DNA of 64,000 nt from FEN-1219 sp963728995 (GCA_963728995.1 CAVSMD010000003.1:558001-622000); one strand, 5' to 3'. Positions 8,620 through 22,322 are shown, numbered from the stretch's first letter. Numbers and translations are program-made. The notes: generated by a model not told the origin, from the letters alone.

Positions 8620-9298
8620 CGATCCACTCCTTGTCGAGAGACAGTGTCCGGAGCTCGAGCACGATGTCGTTGCGGGGGTATTCGTCGATCTTGAACTCGA
8701 TCCGCCCCCAGAAGAGGTGCCAAGGCAGTCGCTCGACGGCCGCAAGGTAGGCGAGGCAGTCGAGGTAGCTGCCCTGAAGCGTCAGCACGAGCGTGTGCCG
8801 ATACAGCTGCGGCGTGTCCGCGGCCTTCTTGGTCAGCACCGGACTCGGCGCCGCGGCCGGGTCGGCGGTTTCCTCGACGAGAGGCTTGGCCGGCAGGTTC
8901 GTGGCGTTCACGAGCTTGAGTCCGCTCTGGCGTCGCAGCAGCTCCTCGAGCACGAGCCGCATCTCGCTCGGGTCGACGAGGTCCGAGGTGAATACTCGGA
9001 CTTCCTCGTCACCGGCCGCGACGCGCTTGCGCAGCGCCGTCAGTTGCTCGAAGTGGGCCGGCATACCCTCGGTCATGCCCGCGGCGGTAGCATCCAGCGC
9101 CGAGCCGAGCGCCTGCAACCGTTCGTTCAAACCCGTGACCTTCTGGGCCGCGAGCTGCTTGCGCGCGTCGAGCGGACCGGCGAGCGCGGCCTCCCAGAGG
9201 CCGCCGAGCACGACGAGACCGGCCGCGAATAGGAACAAGCGCTCGCGCAAGCTCAGGCGATCGACGCGTTCTGCGATCTTGGCGAGCTTCTCCTTCAT
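8612..9298 (-). CDS. mshJ: MSHA inner-membrane protein MshJ (PilO/GspM-like)
   Basis: A 228-residue bitopic membrane protein. A short cytoplasmic segment (MKEKLAKIAERVDRLSLRER) is followed by one transmembrane helix (LFLFAAGLVVLGGLWEAALA), a coiled coil (about residues 50-95) and a periplasmic ferredoxin-like domain ending in YRHTLVLTLQGSYLDCLAYL. This is the architecture of PilO/GspM/MshJ. The start overlaps mshI2 by four bases. It is expected to pair with the PilN-like protein upstream in the alignment complex. No frame break. Confidence 0.8.
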   Translation of the reverse strand: MKEKLAKIAERVDRLSLRERLFLFAAGLVVLGGLWEAALAGPLDARKQLAAQKVTGLNERLQALGSALDATAAGMTEGMPAHFEQLTALRKRVAAGDEEVRVFTSDLVDPSEMRLVLEELLRRQSGLKLVNATNLPAKPLVEETADPAAAPSPVLTKKAADTPQLYRHTLVLTLQGSYLDCLAYLAAVERLPWHLFWGRIEFKIDEYPRNDIVLELRTLSLDKEWIGV

Positions 9299-9924
9299 CG
9301 GCGCTGCCTCGCCGTGCGCTCCGTCGCGGTCAGTGCCGCAGCCTGGCTCGTCGCACGAAACACGGCTTCACCCGTCGTCGCGTCGCGGTCGATCTCAAGC
9401 TCGTCGAATCGTTGCCCCGACAGCGCCGCCTCGTGGCCGAGACGCTGCAGGTACTCGGGCACGAGCTCGGGCCGCAAGCTGCGGCCCGCGAGCTCGAGCG
9501 CGCCGTTGCCGCCATTGATCGCGAACTGGGTCAGCCACAGCTCCGGTGTGCGCTGGCGCGCGAGAGCCGCCAGGTACCCGGAAAAACCGGTGGTGCTGCC
9601 GAGCGGCTGCTCGCGCAGCACCTCGATCAGCCGTTGCTGCGCGAGCAGTGTCGCGTTCAGGCGTTTCAGCTCCTGCTCGACCTCCGCGCGCCGATTCTGG
9701 CTCTGCCCCGGATCGATCCGGGCGAGCTGCGTCGTCAAGGCCTTCTCGCGGCCTTCGAGCTGCACGACTTCGCCCTCGAGCCCGCGCACCTGCACGAGGC
9801 CGTAGGCGTAGATCGCGAGCAATGCGGCCGCGACGATGCCGAGCCCCTGGGCCAACGTCGCCGCCGAGAAGATCTGCCGCTGCTTGCGGAAGATCGGTTG
9901 ATAAAGGTTGATCTGCTGGTACAT
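9295..9924 (-). CDS. mshI2: MSHA PilN-like alignment protein (MshI2)
   Basis: A 209-residue PilN-like protein starting MYQQINLYQPIFRKQ, matching the conserved cytoplasmic N-motif (INLYxP) through which PilN binds PilM. A transmembrane helix follows (ATLAQGLGIVAAALLAIYAYG), then a coiled coil (about 55-110) and a periplasmic domain. The start lies five bases after the mshI stop. The open frame reads through without a stop from the preceding gene only because of a frameshift in that gene. MshJ, its predicted partner, overlaps its end by four bases. Confidence 0.78.
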   Translation of the reverse strand: MYQQINLYQPIFRKQRQIFSAATLAQGLGIVAAALLAIYAYGLVQVRGLEGEVVQLEGREKALTTQLARIDPGQSQNRRAEVEQELKRLNATLLAQQRLIEVLREQPLGSTTGFSGYLAALARQRTPELWLTQFAINGGNGALELAGRSLRPELVPEYLQRLGHEAALSGQRFDELEIDRDATTGEAVFRATSQAAALTATERTARQRR

Positions 9925-9929
9925 GGACG

Positions 9930-10855
9930 TTACAGAGCCACCGGATCCTTCCGTAGCGCAGCACCGACCGCCGGCAGACACAGCCGTTCCAACTCCGGTG
10001 ACAACGCTATCGTCCATGTCGAGCAGGTTCCTGAGCTCGACGTCATGCACGGCGATCGCGAGCTCGCCGGCCAGCTGCTGCCGGTCCGCGGCTTCGAGAC
10101 CGCAGGTGTAGAGCTGCGGAATCGAGGTCTGCTCGTAATGGCTCTCGAAGTAGTCGAGCGAACGGCGGACCTCGAGCGCGAGGCCGCTGACGAGATCGGA
10201 CGCGCAGCTCACCGGCCTCCGCCAGGGTCGCCACGCCGGTCTCGACGTGTCGCGCGAGATACAGCACGCCCTGGCGCACGAGCAGCAGCGTGCTGCGCCG
10301 CTCGCCGAGGTAGAGGAACGCGGTGCCACGCTCCGCATCCTCCAGCAGCGTCGCGACGTTGCGCAGGCTGAGCTCCTTGATGTCGATGACGTCGAGCTTG
10401 AGGCCCGCACCTTCGATGAGCTCGATCTGCTGCTTCACGAAATCGGCCTTCGCCGTGACCGCGTACATCATTCGATTGCGGCCGCCGCGCGCGTGCGATG
10501 GCATCTCGAACACATCGATGACGGCATCGTCGACATGGAAATCGATCAGGTCCTTCACGCGCCAGCGAACGGCGGCGCGCAGCTCGTCGGCCGGCACGTC
10601 CGGGGCTTCGACGAGCAGCAATCGGTAGCCATCGGGATCGAGCACGCTGACCGTCGGCGCGCGCCGATTCGACAAGCGCGCGAGCACACGCGCGAAGGGA
10701 TCCTCCTCGGCGCCGCGGCGCTCGTACACGCAGCGCTCGAGACGGGGCTTGCCGCCCGCGCCCGCGGACAGCTGCGCCGCCGCAACGCCCGCGGGCGTCA
10801 CGAACACGCCGATCTGGCTCCCGGCGGCGCCACCGCGCTTAAATAGCGACAACAT
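9930..10855 (-). CDS. mshI: MSHA PilM-like protein MshI (two frameshifts)
   Basis: A PilM/MshI-type cytoplasmic protein of about 307 residues. It starts MLSLFKRGGAAGSQIGVFVT, an actin-like PilM N-terminus, and continues through WRVKDLIDFHVDDAVIDVFEM and VKQQIELIEGAGLKLDVIDIKEL. Extra bases near 10204 and 10012 break the frame. After correction the C-terminus reads LCLPAVGAALRKDPVAL followed by TAA at 9930-9932. The end is typical of MshI, where the PilM fold closes. It is the first gene of the MSHA operon here and lies divergent to the 5-oxoprolinase gene, so the operon promoter is probably within 10856-11073. Confidence 0.78.
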
Positions 10856-11073
10856 GAATCACCGACATTCTGTAACCTCACCATCGACGGCGCGCACGCG
10901 CGCCGGACGCGGCGCACAGCTACACGCCGCCGGCATTCAACTTAATGCGGGTGATGGCAAACTCCGTGAGAGCCCGGTCGCAGTTTTCCCGCGGACGGGC
11001 CCGGGCAGGACGAAAGTGCGACGTACGTCAAAAACAGGCACGAGCCGGGTTGACCCGGCCGGCCGCTGACGCT

Positions 11074-14692
<3,619 letters not shown>

Positions 14693-14706
14693 GGAGACGG
14701 GCGCCC

Positions 14707-15310
14707 TCAGGCCCTACGGCCGCACGCGAGAAACATCGGATACCGCTGCGGGCCGTGCTCGACCACGAAGCAGTCCTCGATCGCGATCGCAACGAAGCCC
14801 GCGGCGGCGAGCGCCGTGCGCAACGCGGCCCGATCGAAACCATGGTGCACGTCGACGTCCGGCCCGTGAAACGAGCCGTCCTCCGCATCGAGGTCGGCGA
14901 TGCAGAGATACCCGCCAGGATTCAGCATCTCGTGGAACGCCGCGAGCCCGCGTGCGACATCGGTCACGTGATGCAGCGTCATCATGCTGAACACCAGATC
15001 GTAGCGCTCCGTCGGCACCGGATCGCGCATGACGTCGAGATCGACGCACGCGCATGTGCTCGTCGCGCGCGGCGGCGATCTTCTGCGCGGCGACGGCGCG
15101 CATGCCGGCAGAGCTGTCCGCCAACGTGATCGGCCCGAGCGAGTCGCGCAGGCAAAACGACAGCAGGCCCGTGCCAGCGCCGTACTCGAGCGCGGTCATC
15201 GAGCGGTCCAGTGCGACCGCGCGGCGCATACCGGCCGCCACGGCCTCGGCGCGCCGCACCTTTGCCTCGTCGTCCCAGGTCGCCGCGCGCGCGTCGAAAT
15301 CCCCGTCCAT
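14707..15310 (-). CDS. Class I SAM-dependent methyltransferase (one frameshift)
   Basis: About 200 residues. The SAM-binding motif I is ALEYGAGTGLLSFCL, followed by ITLADSSAGM (motif II region), YDLVFSMMTLHHV and a post-motif (LNPGGYLCIADLDAEDGSFH). An extra base near 15053 splits the frame between the two halves. The start MDGDFDARAATWDDE is typical of small UbiE/MenG-like or type 11/12 methyltransferases. The substrate is unknown. It lies 14 bases downstream of the sheath-like gene on the same strand and converges with the 5-oxoprolinase gene. Confidence 0.75.
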
Positions 15311-15324
15311 GGTGCCGATCCGGC

Positions 15325-16899
15325 TCAACCGAGCTGCCGCTCCGCCTCGCGCACGGGCACGACCTCGGTCGCAAGGCGCAACGCGTGGTAGCGGAAGTCG
15401 TAGGTCAGGAAATCGTTCGGCCGGCGCGGCGCGAAGCCGACGCGCAGCGCGATCGCGACATCGCTGTCGGGGCCGCGGCTTCGGAGCGTCGGCGACGCTC
15501 GTGCGCACGAAGAACGCCTGCTCGTTGCTGGTGCCCGCGAGCGCGGAGCCCTGCTTGAGCCGCGCGAGAAAGAGCCACACCTGCCGCTCGAGCGCGGCCG
15601 CAAGATCGGGCGTTCGCGCAGCGCGGAACACCCAGCGCGTATGTTGCTCGACGGAGCGCAGAATGAACGCCGTCAGGCGCGCGACGGCCAGATCCTGGGC
15701 CAGCGCGTCGACGGCCGTGCCGGCCGCAAAGCTGACATTGCCCTGGAGGGCGGCGATGCCGGGCTGCAGGCGCACGAAGGTGTTCACGCCGAGGCGCTGC
15801 AGACCGGCCGCCTGCTTCAGCCCGACGTCGACGATCGGCGCCAGATTGCCCTTCAGCGTCGTATCGACGGGCGGCATGCCGATGCCACACGCCGCGCCGG
15901 TCGCAGCGCGCGAGCATGCCGGCGACGATACCGCAGGCCGGCATGCCGGCGCCGTGCCGTCCGGCGTCGCCACGCAGCCGCACGCGCGAGAAATACGTGA
16001 TCGCGTGGCGGCTGACCTGCCCCGAGTTGCGCAAGCCGAGCACGGCCGTGTCGACGGTGGACCACGACCACGGCGGATCCCAAATCAGCAAGGCGCGACG
16101 GCGCTCGCAGTAACGCGTCGCCGCCAGAAAGCTCGTGCTCCCGAGGTCGCGGCCCGGCGGCGACGGGATGCAGAGCAGGTCGATCGCGGGACAGCGATCG
16201 AGCGCGAACAGTCCCGTGCCCTCGCTGTTCGAGCCGATGATGTCGTAGTCCGTGAGCTCCTCGCCGTCCGAGCCCGGGCTCGTCAGGCCGATGTACGGAA
16301 TCGGCTGACCCGGGAACGTCGGCCTCGTCGCCTCGGGTCGGTAGCTCGGCAGCGGCCCGACGAGGCGCACGAGCTCCGAATCGTGCAACGCGTCGACGAC
16401 GAACCGCTCGTCGGTCGGGATCCATCGACAGACCTTCGAACAGCTCCTGGTCGGCGACGAGCTCGGAGCCCAGCCGATTCAGCCGTTGCACGACGAGATT
16501 GAACTTGGCCGGCGCCCGCTCGATGCGATCGTAGTCGACCGAGATTCGCAGCAGCTCGCGTCCGCCCGGCTGTCGAGCCTGCAGGCGCAGCACCTCGCTT
16601 CCGGCCGGGATGTCGATCGCCGCCCGGATCGCGCGGTTTGCCACCCGGACGACGACGGCGCTTTCGCCGCCGTGCAGGAAGAAATGCTGGACTGCGAACG
16701 AAACGAAGCTGAAGGCGGTGTGTCCGCCGAAGATGCGGCGGTAGTCCTCGAAGCCGCGGATGGCGACGGGCTCGTTCAACGGTCCGCGCTCCGTGCGGCC
16801 GACGAACGCGACGACAGTAGCTGCGACTAGCGGTATGACTTCTTCGCCGTGCTGCCCGTTGGCCGACTCCGGCGCGAGGTCGAGGGGTTCGGTCGCCAT
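15325..16899 (-). CDS. Contractile tail sheath-like protein, isolated (three frameshifts)
   Basis: About 523 residues after three one-base corrections (near 16420, 15880 and 15480). The N-terminus has the sheath signature VVAFVGRTERGPLNEPVAIR and FEDYRRIFGG. A middle part reads AATRYCERRRALLIWDPPW. The C-terminal part has AGMLARCDRRGVWHAPP, then GLKQAAGLQRLGVNTFV, matching the conserved sheath motif of the type (AR-D--RGVW-APA, then LN--GVN) found in phage tails and extracellular contractile systems. It ends with FAPRRPNDFLTYDFRYHAL. No tube, baseplate, spike, tape-measure or ATPase gene is near. Neighbours are a methyltransferase and a rhomboid protease. The function is unknown; it could be a remnant or a part supplied to a system encoded elsewhere. 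Confidence 0.7.
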
Positions 16900-16960
16900 T
16901 CTGCCCGCGATCTGGAAAAACCCATGATAGCCGCCAGCGTGCTCGGTTGCAGCATCGGCG

Positions 16961-17640
16961 TTACCAGCGCCGGCGTCGCCGATCGCGCACGAACAACCAA
17001 ATCAGGGCCACGCCGGCGACGAAGCCGCCGACGTGCGCGCCGAACGCGACGCCCCCGCCGCTGCCGCCCGCGAGCGAGCTGAACAGCTGACCGACGAACC
17101 AGAGGCCGAGCACGACGAGCGCCGGCACGCGAACGGTGTAGAAGAGGAACGGCAGCGGCAGCAGCGCGACGACTCTGGCGCGCGGATACAGCACGAGGTA
17201 CGCGCCGAGCACGCCCGAGATCGCGCCGCTCGCGCCGATCATCGGCATCGTCGAGCGCGGATCCATGATGCCCTTGCGCGAGCGCCGCCACGAGACCGCA
17301 CAACGAGATAGAACGCGACGAAACGCCCGCGGCCCACTCGATCCTCGACGTTGTCGCCGAAGATCCACAGATACAGCATGTTGCCGAGCAGGTGCAGCAC
17401 GCTGCCATGCAGGAACATCGACGTGAAGAGCGTGGCTCCCGCGGGCACCCACTGCTGGCCGTCGAGCGTCGCATTGCCGAACAGCAACGCCGGGATGAAC
17501 CCGAGCAGATAGACCGACGCCTGCGCCGCGTTCGGCGGCAACGACAGCTGCCAGAGGAATACCAGCGTGCAGATCGCGATGATCGCGATCGTGACCACGG
17601 GGCGATTGCGAACCGGATTCTCGTCGCGGAGCGGGATCAT
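16961..17640 (-). CDS. Rhomboid family intramembrane serine protease (two frameshifts)
   Basis: About 225 residues with six or seven hydrophobic segments. The N-terminus MIPLRDENPVRNRPVVTIAI is typical of bacterial rhomboids of this type. MFLHGSVLHLLGNMLYLWIFG is the conserved HxxxN region. The catalytic serine lies in GASGAISGVLGAYLV and the catalytic histidine in AFGAHVGGFVAG. Two extra bases around 17300 shift the frame between the N-terminal half and the active-site half. It lies in the inner membrane and cleaves membrane helices; substrates are unknown. It is followed on the same strand by the sheath-like gene after 61 bases. Confidence 0.85.
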
Positions 17641-17685
17641 GAGGCCCGTGTTACGGGCAAGCGGTGCTGCACGACCGGCGCGCGA

Positions 17686-18843
17686 TCAGCGGCCGGCGCT
17701 CGCGCCGCCACCGGCGGCCTGCGGCACCTGCTCGGCGACCGTCACGGGTACCGTGTTCGCGACGATTCGAGCGCTCGCGAGATACTGCTCGAGCGAGCGG
17801 CTCGAGCGCAGGACCGGCAGCGGCATGCCGCGCTGCTCGGCCACGATGCGTTGCACGACGGCGCGATCGAGCTCGACGCCCGCGGCCGCCGCACCGGCAC
17901 GCTGCAGGGCGCGATCGAGTGCCGCGTCCGCCTCGGCGGCGAGATCGTGCGGCTCCTCGACGAGCGGCGGATGAACCTCGAGGTATAGCTGCCCGTCGCG
18001 CCAACCGGCCAGCACGGGCTGGTTCACGATCCGCACCGGCGTGTTGCGCGGCACGCGCTCGAACAGCGCCTCGATGTCTTCCGGGTACAGCCGAATGCAG
18101 CCATGGCTCACGCGCATGCCGACCCCGTCGGGCTTGTTCGTGCCGTGAATGAGATACCCGGGCAGCGACAGCGACAGCGCGAACGCGCCGAGCGGATTGT
18201 CGGGCCCCGGCGGCACGATCGCGCGGCAGCTTCTCGCCGCGCTCGGCGTGCTCCTTGCGCACCGAGGCCGGCACGTACCACGTGGGATCGCGCGCCTTCT
18301 GCAGTGACCTTGGCTTCGCCGAACGGCGTGGCCCAGCCTTCGGCGCCGATGCCGATCGGATACGTCGTGACGGTCGTGGTCACGAGCCTCGGGGTCGGCG
18401 GCCGACTTCTCGCTGGTGTAGTAGTAGAGCCGCATCGCCGGCACGTTGACCACGATGCCCTTGCGCGGCGCGTCGGGCAGGATCGAAAGCGTCGGCAGAT
18501 ACACCGGGGTGCCCTCGCCGGGCAGCCACTGATCGACGCCGGGATTCGCGCGCCGCATTTCCTCGAAACCCAGGTCGTATTCGCGGCCGATCGCCGAGAA
18601 CGTGTTCTCGTAGCGCGCGAACAGCACCTGGTTCTCGCCGATGCACGCTCCTGGTCGCTGGTCGCGAGCGGGATGTGCCGCGTGTCGAGGGCCGCGAGTC
18701 GCGGCGCCGAGGGGTCGGGCCCAGCCGGGACTTCCACGGTCGGCTGCGGCGCGGGCCGCTCCGGCGGTGAGCAAGCTGCATCCGGCCAGGGCCGAGAGCC
18801 CGACCGCGAGCGCGAAGGTATGGAAGCGGCGGCGCGACGACAT
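17686..18843 (-). CDS. L,D-transpeptidase (ErfK/YbiS/YcfS/YnhG type) lipoprotein, heavily frameshifted
   Basis: About 383 residues if six one-base insertions are removed. It has a signal with the lipobox LAGC (Cys22). A LysM-like segment follows (QVLFARYENTFSAIGREYDLGFEEM, ending in PGEGTPVYLPT); the matches are split here by frame changes. Then comes the YkuD domain with YPIGIGAEGWATPFGEAKVTA, LIHGTNKPDGVGM and the active site SHGCIRLYPEDIEALFE, which contains the catalytic cysteine. This enzyme class links Lpp to peptidoglycan or makes 3-3 crosslinks in the periplasm. Six breaks in 1.2 kb is the highest density in the window. All conserved motifs survive, so sequence error is more likely than decay. 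Confidence 0.78.
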   Translation of the reverse strand: MSSRRRFHTFALAVGLSALAGCSLLTAGAARAAADRGSPGWARPLGAATRGPRHAAHPARDQRPGACIGENQVLFARYENTFSAIGREYDLGFEEMRRANPGVDQWLPGEGTPVYLPTLSILPDAPRKGIVVNVPAMRLYYYTSEKSAADPEARDHDRHDVSDRHRRRRLGHAVRRSQGHCRRRAIPRGTCRPRCARSTPSAARSCRAIVPPGPDNPLGAFALSLSLPGYLIHGTNKPDGVGMRVSHGCIRLYPEDIEALFERVPRNTPVRIVNQPVLAGWRDGQLYLEVHPPLVEEPHDLAAEADAALDRALQRAGAAAAGVELDRAVVQRIVAEQRGMPLPVLRSSRSLEQYLASARIVANTVPVTVAEQVPQAAGGGASAGR

Positions 18844-18891
18844 CGCTGCCGAGTATACAGAACCCGCGCGCGCTGCGAACCCGGTGCCCGA

Positions 18892-19690
18892 TCAGCGCGC
18901 CGCGACGTTCAGGTAGCGGGCGCCCGAGCGCGGCGCGACGACGGCGCCAAGGCGCGGTCTCGAAACGCACGGCGATCGACTGCGTATGGCCGTCCGCCGC
19001 AGTGCGGTAGACGCCGAAATGCAGATGCGGCGCGCTGCTGTAGCCCGTGTTGCCGGAGCGCGCGAGCAGCTGGCCGCGCGCCACCCGCTCGCCGACCGAC
19101 ACCTGCACGCTGGCGCGTTGCAGATGGAAGTACTCGCCGGTCGTGCCATCGTCGTGCAGAACCACGACGAAGTTCGCGAGCCGGCTGCACTCCTCGCGCA
19201 GGCAGCCCCCCTCATGCGAGTCCTCGAGCAACACGACCACGCCATCGCGCGCCGCATGCACGGCGGTGCCGGGCGGCATGCCGAAGTCGAGCGTGAACTG
19301 CTCGGCGCCGCGATGGCTCAGCTTCGCACCATAGGCCTGAATGATGGGGTAGCTGACGCCGTCGCCGTAGGGCAGCCGATACGGGTAGGCGTCGTCGTGA
19401 TCCGCATCGACGCGCCCGAGCCGGACGTCTTGCCGCGTCATGCTCGGGGACCACGCGCGCGGCAGGGTCGTCGCGAGGCTGCGGGGCCATTCGCGCGGCG
19501 TCCGCGCGCCACCGCCGCTGGTCGTGAGCCCGGCCGGAAGGAGCGACGTCTCGTGCCGAGGCTCGCACGCGGGCACGCCGCCGCAAAGCGGTTGTGCCGT
19601 CGCAGCTCGAACGGCGAGCAGCGCGGTCAGACAGATCACCCAACGACCGAGAGGCGCGGCGGCGCGCCACGGTCCAGCCGATGCCTTCAT
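18892..19690 (-). CDS. M23 family metallopeptidase, secreted (one frameshift)
   Basis: About 265 residues. The N-terminal signal (WVICLTALLAVRAATAQ) is followed by a linker and an M23/LytM domain: SHRGAEQFTLDFGMPPGTAV supplies the metal-binding His and Asp, ARDGVVVLLED follows, and the HxH motif is in SSAPHLHFGVY. All zinc ligands of the family are therefore present, so it is probably an active peptidoglycan endopeptidase. One extra base near the 3' end shifts the last about 20 residues, after which the protein ends ARYLNVAAR. It lies 48 bases upstream of the L,D-transpeptidase on the same strand, so the two may act together on the cell wall. Confidence 0.8.
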
Positions 19691-19771
19691 CCTCGTTGTT
19701 CTTGTTATTGGCGGATGACGGACGAAGTATGCCGCAGCTCGACTCGGTCCGGTCTCGAGTTCTACATAAGG

Positions 19772-20762
19772 TCAGGCGACTCGCTCGAGAAGACTTTCGG
19801 CGCCACCGAGCACGCGTTCCTGCCAGTGCCGGCGGCGCTTGTACACGACGTGGTACAGGTCGCGCTCCTTCGCGGCGTCGAGCAGCACGTCGTCGCTCGT
19901 CTTCAGCTCGTCGACGAGCTCGAGCTCGAGCGCGCGGATACCGTACCAATGCTCACCCGTGGCCACGCGCTCGAGATCGACTCGCGGCCGATACTCGCGA
20001 ATCTGCGCCTTGAACAGCTCGTGCACGTCCTCGACTTCCTCACGCAGCTTCTCGCGACCCTCGGCCGTGTTCTTGCCGAACATCGTCAGCGTGCGCTTGT
20101 ACCGCCCGGCCGTCACCTGCTCGAATTCGACGCCCTTCTCCTCGAGCAATCGATTGAAGTTCGGCAGCTGTGCCAGCACGCCGATCGAGCCGATGATCGC
20201 GAACGGCGCCGCGATCAGCCGATCCGCAACGCACGCCATGAGATACCCGCCGCTCGCCGCGACCTTGTCGACGACGATCAGCCAGCTTCAGCCCGTGCTG
20301 CTTCAGACGCGTGAGCTGCGACGCCGCCAAGCCATGCTCGTGCACCGTGCCGCCCGAATTCTCGAGCCGCAGCAGCACCTCGTCGGCGGGCTTCGCGACC
20401 TGCAGCACGGCCGAGACTTCCTCGCGCAGCGACGCCACCGCGCTCGCACGGAGGTCGCCCTTGAAATCGAGAACGAACGTGCGTGGGCGCCCCTGTGCGT
20501 CGCGCTCGCGTGCCCGCTCCTCGCGCTTGCGCTCCTTGAGCCGCGCTTTGGCCGCTTTCTTGAACCGACCCTTGCCGTCGATCGCGCGCTTCAGCCCGTC
20601 AGCCGAGTCCTCGAAGCTGCGATTCAGATGTTCAACCACGAGCCCCTCGCCGTGGCCGCCGCGGCGCGCCGCGACGATCAGCAGGGCGACGCTGGCGATG
20701 AGCGCGGCGAGCGTCGCGAGCTCGGCCAGGAACAGGCCATACGCCGCGAGGAAATTGCTCAC
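19772..20762 (-). CDS. sohB: SohB-type S49 family peptidase (one frameshift)
   Basis: About 329 residues. A N-terminal hydrophobic segment (YGLFLAELATLAALIASVALL) anchors it in the inner membrane. A basic region follows (KGRFKKAAKARLKERKREER), then the protease domain with FVLDFKGDLRASAVASLREE, ENSGGTVHEHGLAASQL and the nucleophile region VDKVAASGGYLMACVAD. One extra base near 20288 breaks the frame just before the serine. This matches SohB of the signal peptide peptidase A family. The GTG start (GTGA) overlaps the lipA stop by four bases, so it is translated with lipA; the GTG also gives the expected short leader. Confidence 0.82.
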
Positions 20763-21755
20763 TCGCGTGCAAGCCCCACGTTGTTCTTCTCGAACACGCG
20801 GTCGGCGCGGTAGCTCGAGCGCACGAGCGGTCCGGCCACGACCTCGAGGAAGCCGCGGGCGAGCCCCGATTGCCGATAGGCCTCGAACTCCTGCGGGGTC
20901 ACGTAGCGCTCGACAGGCAAGTGATTCGGCGGTCGGCCGCAAATACTGGCCGAAGGTGACGATGTCGACGCCGGCGCTGCGCAGATCGTCGAGCGTCCGG
21001 CGAATCTCGTCATCGGTCTCGCCGAGACCGAGCATCAGGCTCGACTTCGTCAGCACTTCCGGCCGATGGCGTTTCGCGAATGCGAGGACGGCGAGCGTCT
21101 GCTCGTAGCCCGCGCGCGCGTCCCGGACCTTCCTCGTCAGCCGGCGCACGGTCTCGAGATTCTGGGCGAACACATCGAGGCCGGACTCGACGACGGTGGC
21201 CACGTCGGCGAAGTTGCCGGCGAAGTCCGGGGTCAGCGCTTCGACGGCCGTGCCAGGGCACGCCGCCTTGATCGCGCGGATGCAGTCGGCGTAATGGCGG
21301 GCTCCGCCGTCGGGCAGATCGTCGCGATCGACCGACGTCAGCACCACGTATTTCAGATTCATGAGCTCGACCGTGCGCGCCGAGTTTTGAATCTCATCCG
21401 GATCGAGCCAGCCGTGCGGATTGCCGGTGTCGACGGCGCAGAACTGGCACGCGCGCGTGCAAACCTTGCCCATGAGCATCAACGTGGCCGTGCCGTTGTT
21501 CCAGCATTCGCCGATGTTCGGGCAGATCGACTCCTCGCAGACCGTCGCGAGCCGATGATCGCGAACCGTCCCACGGAGCCGCTCGAAGCGCTCGCCGCCC
21601 GGTACTCGCGCTCGCAGCCATGCCGGCTTTCGCTCGCGCGGCGCGCTCTGGCGGTCGTCGCGCGTTTTCACGCCGTTCTTGATCGCCGCAAAACCCTGCT
21701 CGGTCTGATATTTCGAGCCGGTCGTGACGACGGGAATGCCCCGAAACTCGCTCAT
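20759..21755 (-). CDS. lipA: Lipoyl synthase LipA (one frameshift)
   Basis: About 331 residues, a radical-SAM enzyme that inserts sulfur into octanoyl groups on lipoyl domains. The auxiliary cluster motif CEESICPNIGEC is followed by the radical-SAM cysteines in CTRACQFCAV. Then come YVVLTSVDRDDLPDGGA, EALTPDFAGN, DVFAQNLETV and FGQYLRPT. One extra base near 20930 shifts the frame before the end HLPVERYVTPQEFEAY. The ATG chosen gives MSEFRGIPVVTTGSKYQ, typical of LipA. There is no lipB beside it; sohB overlaps its end. It is divergent from the GreB-type gene with a 61-base gap. Confidence 0.9.
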
Positions 21756-21816
21756 CGTGCTGATAAGATGGAAGGAGGACCGAAACTCAGTATCGCATGT
21801 AACGCGAGCACGGCGC

Positions 21817-22314
21817 ATGGGTCGCTACCGTCCTCCACGCCCGGAAAGCGCCAAGTACATCACACCGGAAGGCGCCGCAGCACTGCGCCGCGAGCTCGAC
21901 GAGCTGTGGCGCGTCAAGCGTCCGGCCGTCACGAAGGCCGTAGCGGAGGCCGCCGCGCAGGGCGACCGGTCGGAGAACGCGGAGTACATTTATGGCAAGA
22001 AGCAGCTCGCGGAGATCGATCGACGCGTGCGCTTCTTGCGCAAGCGCCTGACCGGCATTCGCGTGGTCGATCAGGCGCCAGCGGATATCGGCAAAGCGTA
22101 CTTCGGCGCCTGGTTCGCGCTGCGCGCTGCCGACGGCGAGGAGCGGGAGTACCGGCTCGTCGGACCCGACGAGTTCGACTTCGCCCCGGAGTACGTGAGC
22201 ATCGAGTCCCCGCTCGGCCGCGGCGTGCTCGGCAAGGCTCTCGGCGCAACGATCACGGTGCGCACGCCGGAAGGCCAGCGCCGGTACGAGCTCGTTCGGA
22301 TTCGGTACCGTTGA
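21817..22314 (+). CDS. greB: Transcription elongation factor GreB
   Basis: A 165-residue GreA/GreB family protein. The start MGRYRPPRPESAKYITPEGA is characteristic of GreB. The coiled-coil N-domain carries the acidic tip region in GDRSENAEYIYGKKQLAEID. The C-terminal FKBP-like domain includes ADGEEREYRLVGPDE and SIESPLGRGVLGKALG. It binds RNA polymerase and stimulates cleavage of backtracked transcripts. The frame is intact and it is divergent from lipA. Confidence 0.9.
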   Translation: MGRYRPPRPESAKYITPEGAAALRRELDELWRVKRPAVTKAVAEAAAQGDRSENAEYIYGKKQLAEIDRRVRFLRKRLTGIRVVDQAPADIGKAYFGAWFALRAADGEEREYRLVGPDEFDFAPEYVSIESPLGRGVLGKALGATITVRTPEGQRRYELVRIRYR

Positions 22315-22322
22315 TCCGCGGC

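Noticed and set aside
9295..10410. mshI and mshI2 as one fused protein, since the open frame is continuous across them.
   Set aside because: Continuity results from an extra base near 10012; the corrected mshI frame ends at TAA 9930-9932 with a typical MshI C-terminus, and mshI2 has its own ATG.
10945..11072. Possible c-di-GMP (GEMM-I) riboswitch in the leader of the 5-oxoprolinase gene: GGCAAAC, then a GC stem and GTCGCAG.
   Set aside because: Only fragments resemble the GEMM core; the GGGACGCAAAGC part and the tetraloop receptor are not met. A covariance-model search would decide.
15325..16899. Prophage or tailocin region suggested by the sheath gene.
   Set aside because: No integrase, capsid, terminase, lysis, tube or baseplate gene is present, and flanks are ordinary housekeeping or envelope genes.
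17686..18843. The L,D-transpeptidase gene as a pseudogene because of six frame breaks.
   Set aside because: Every catalytic and structural motif is kept and each break is repaired by removing one base, as in many other genes here; read error is the simpler explanation.
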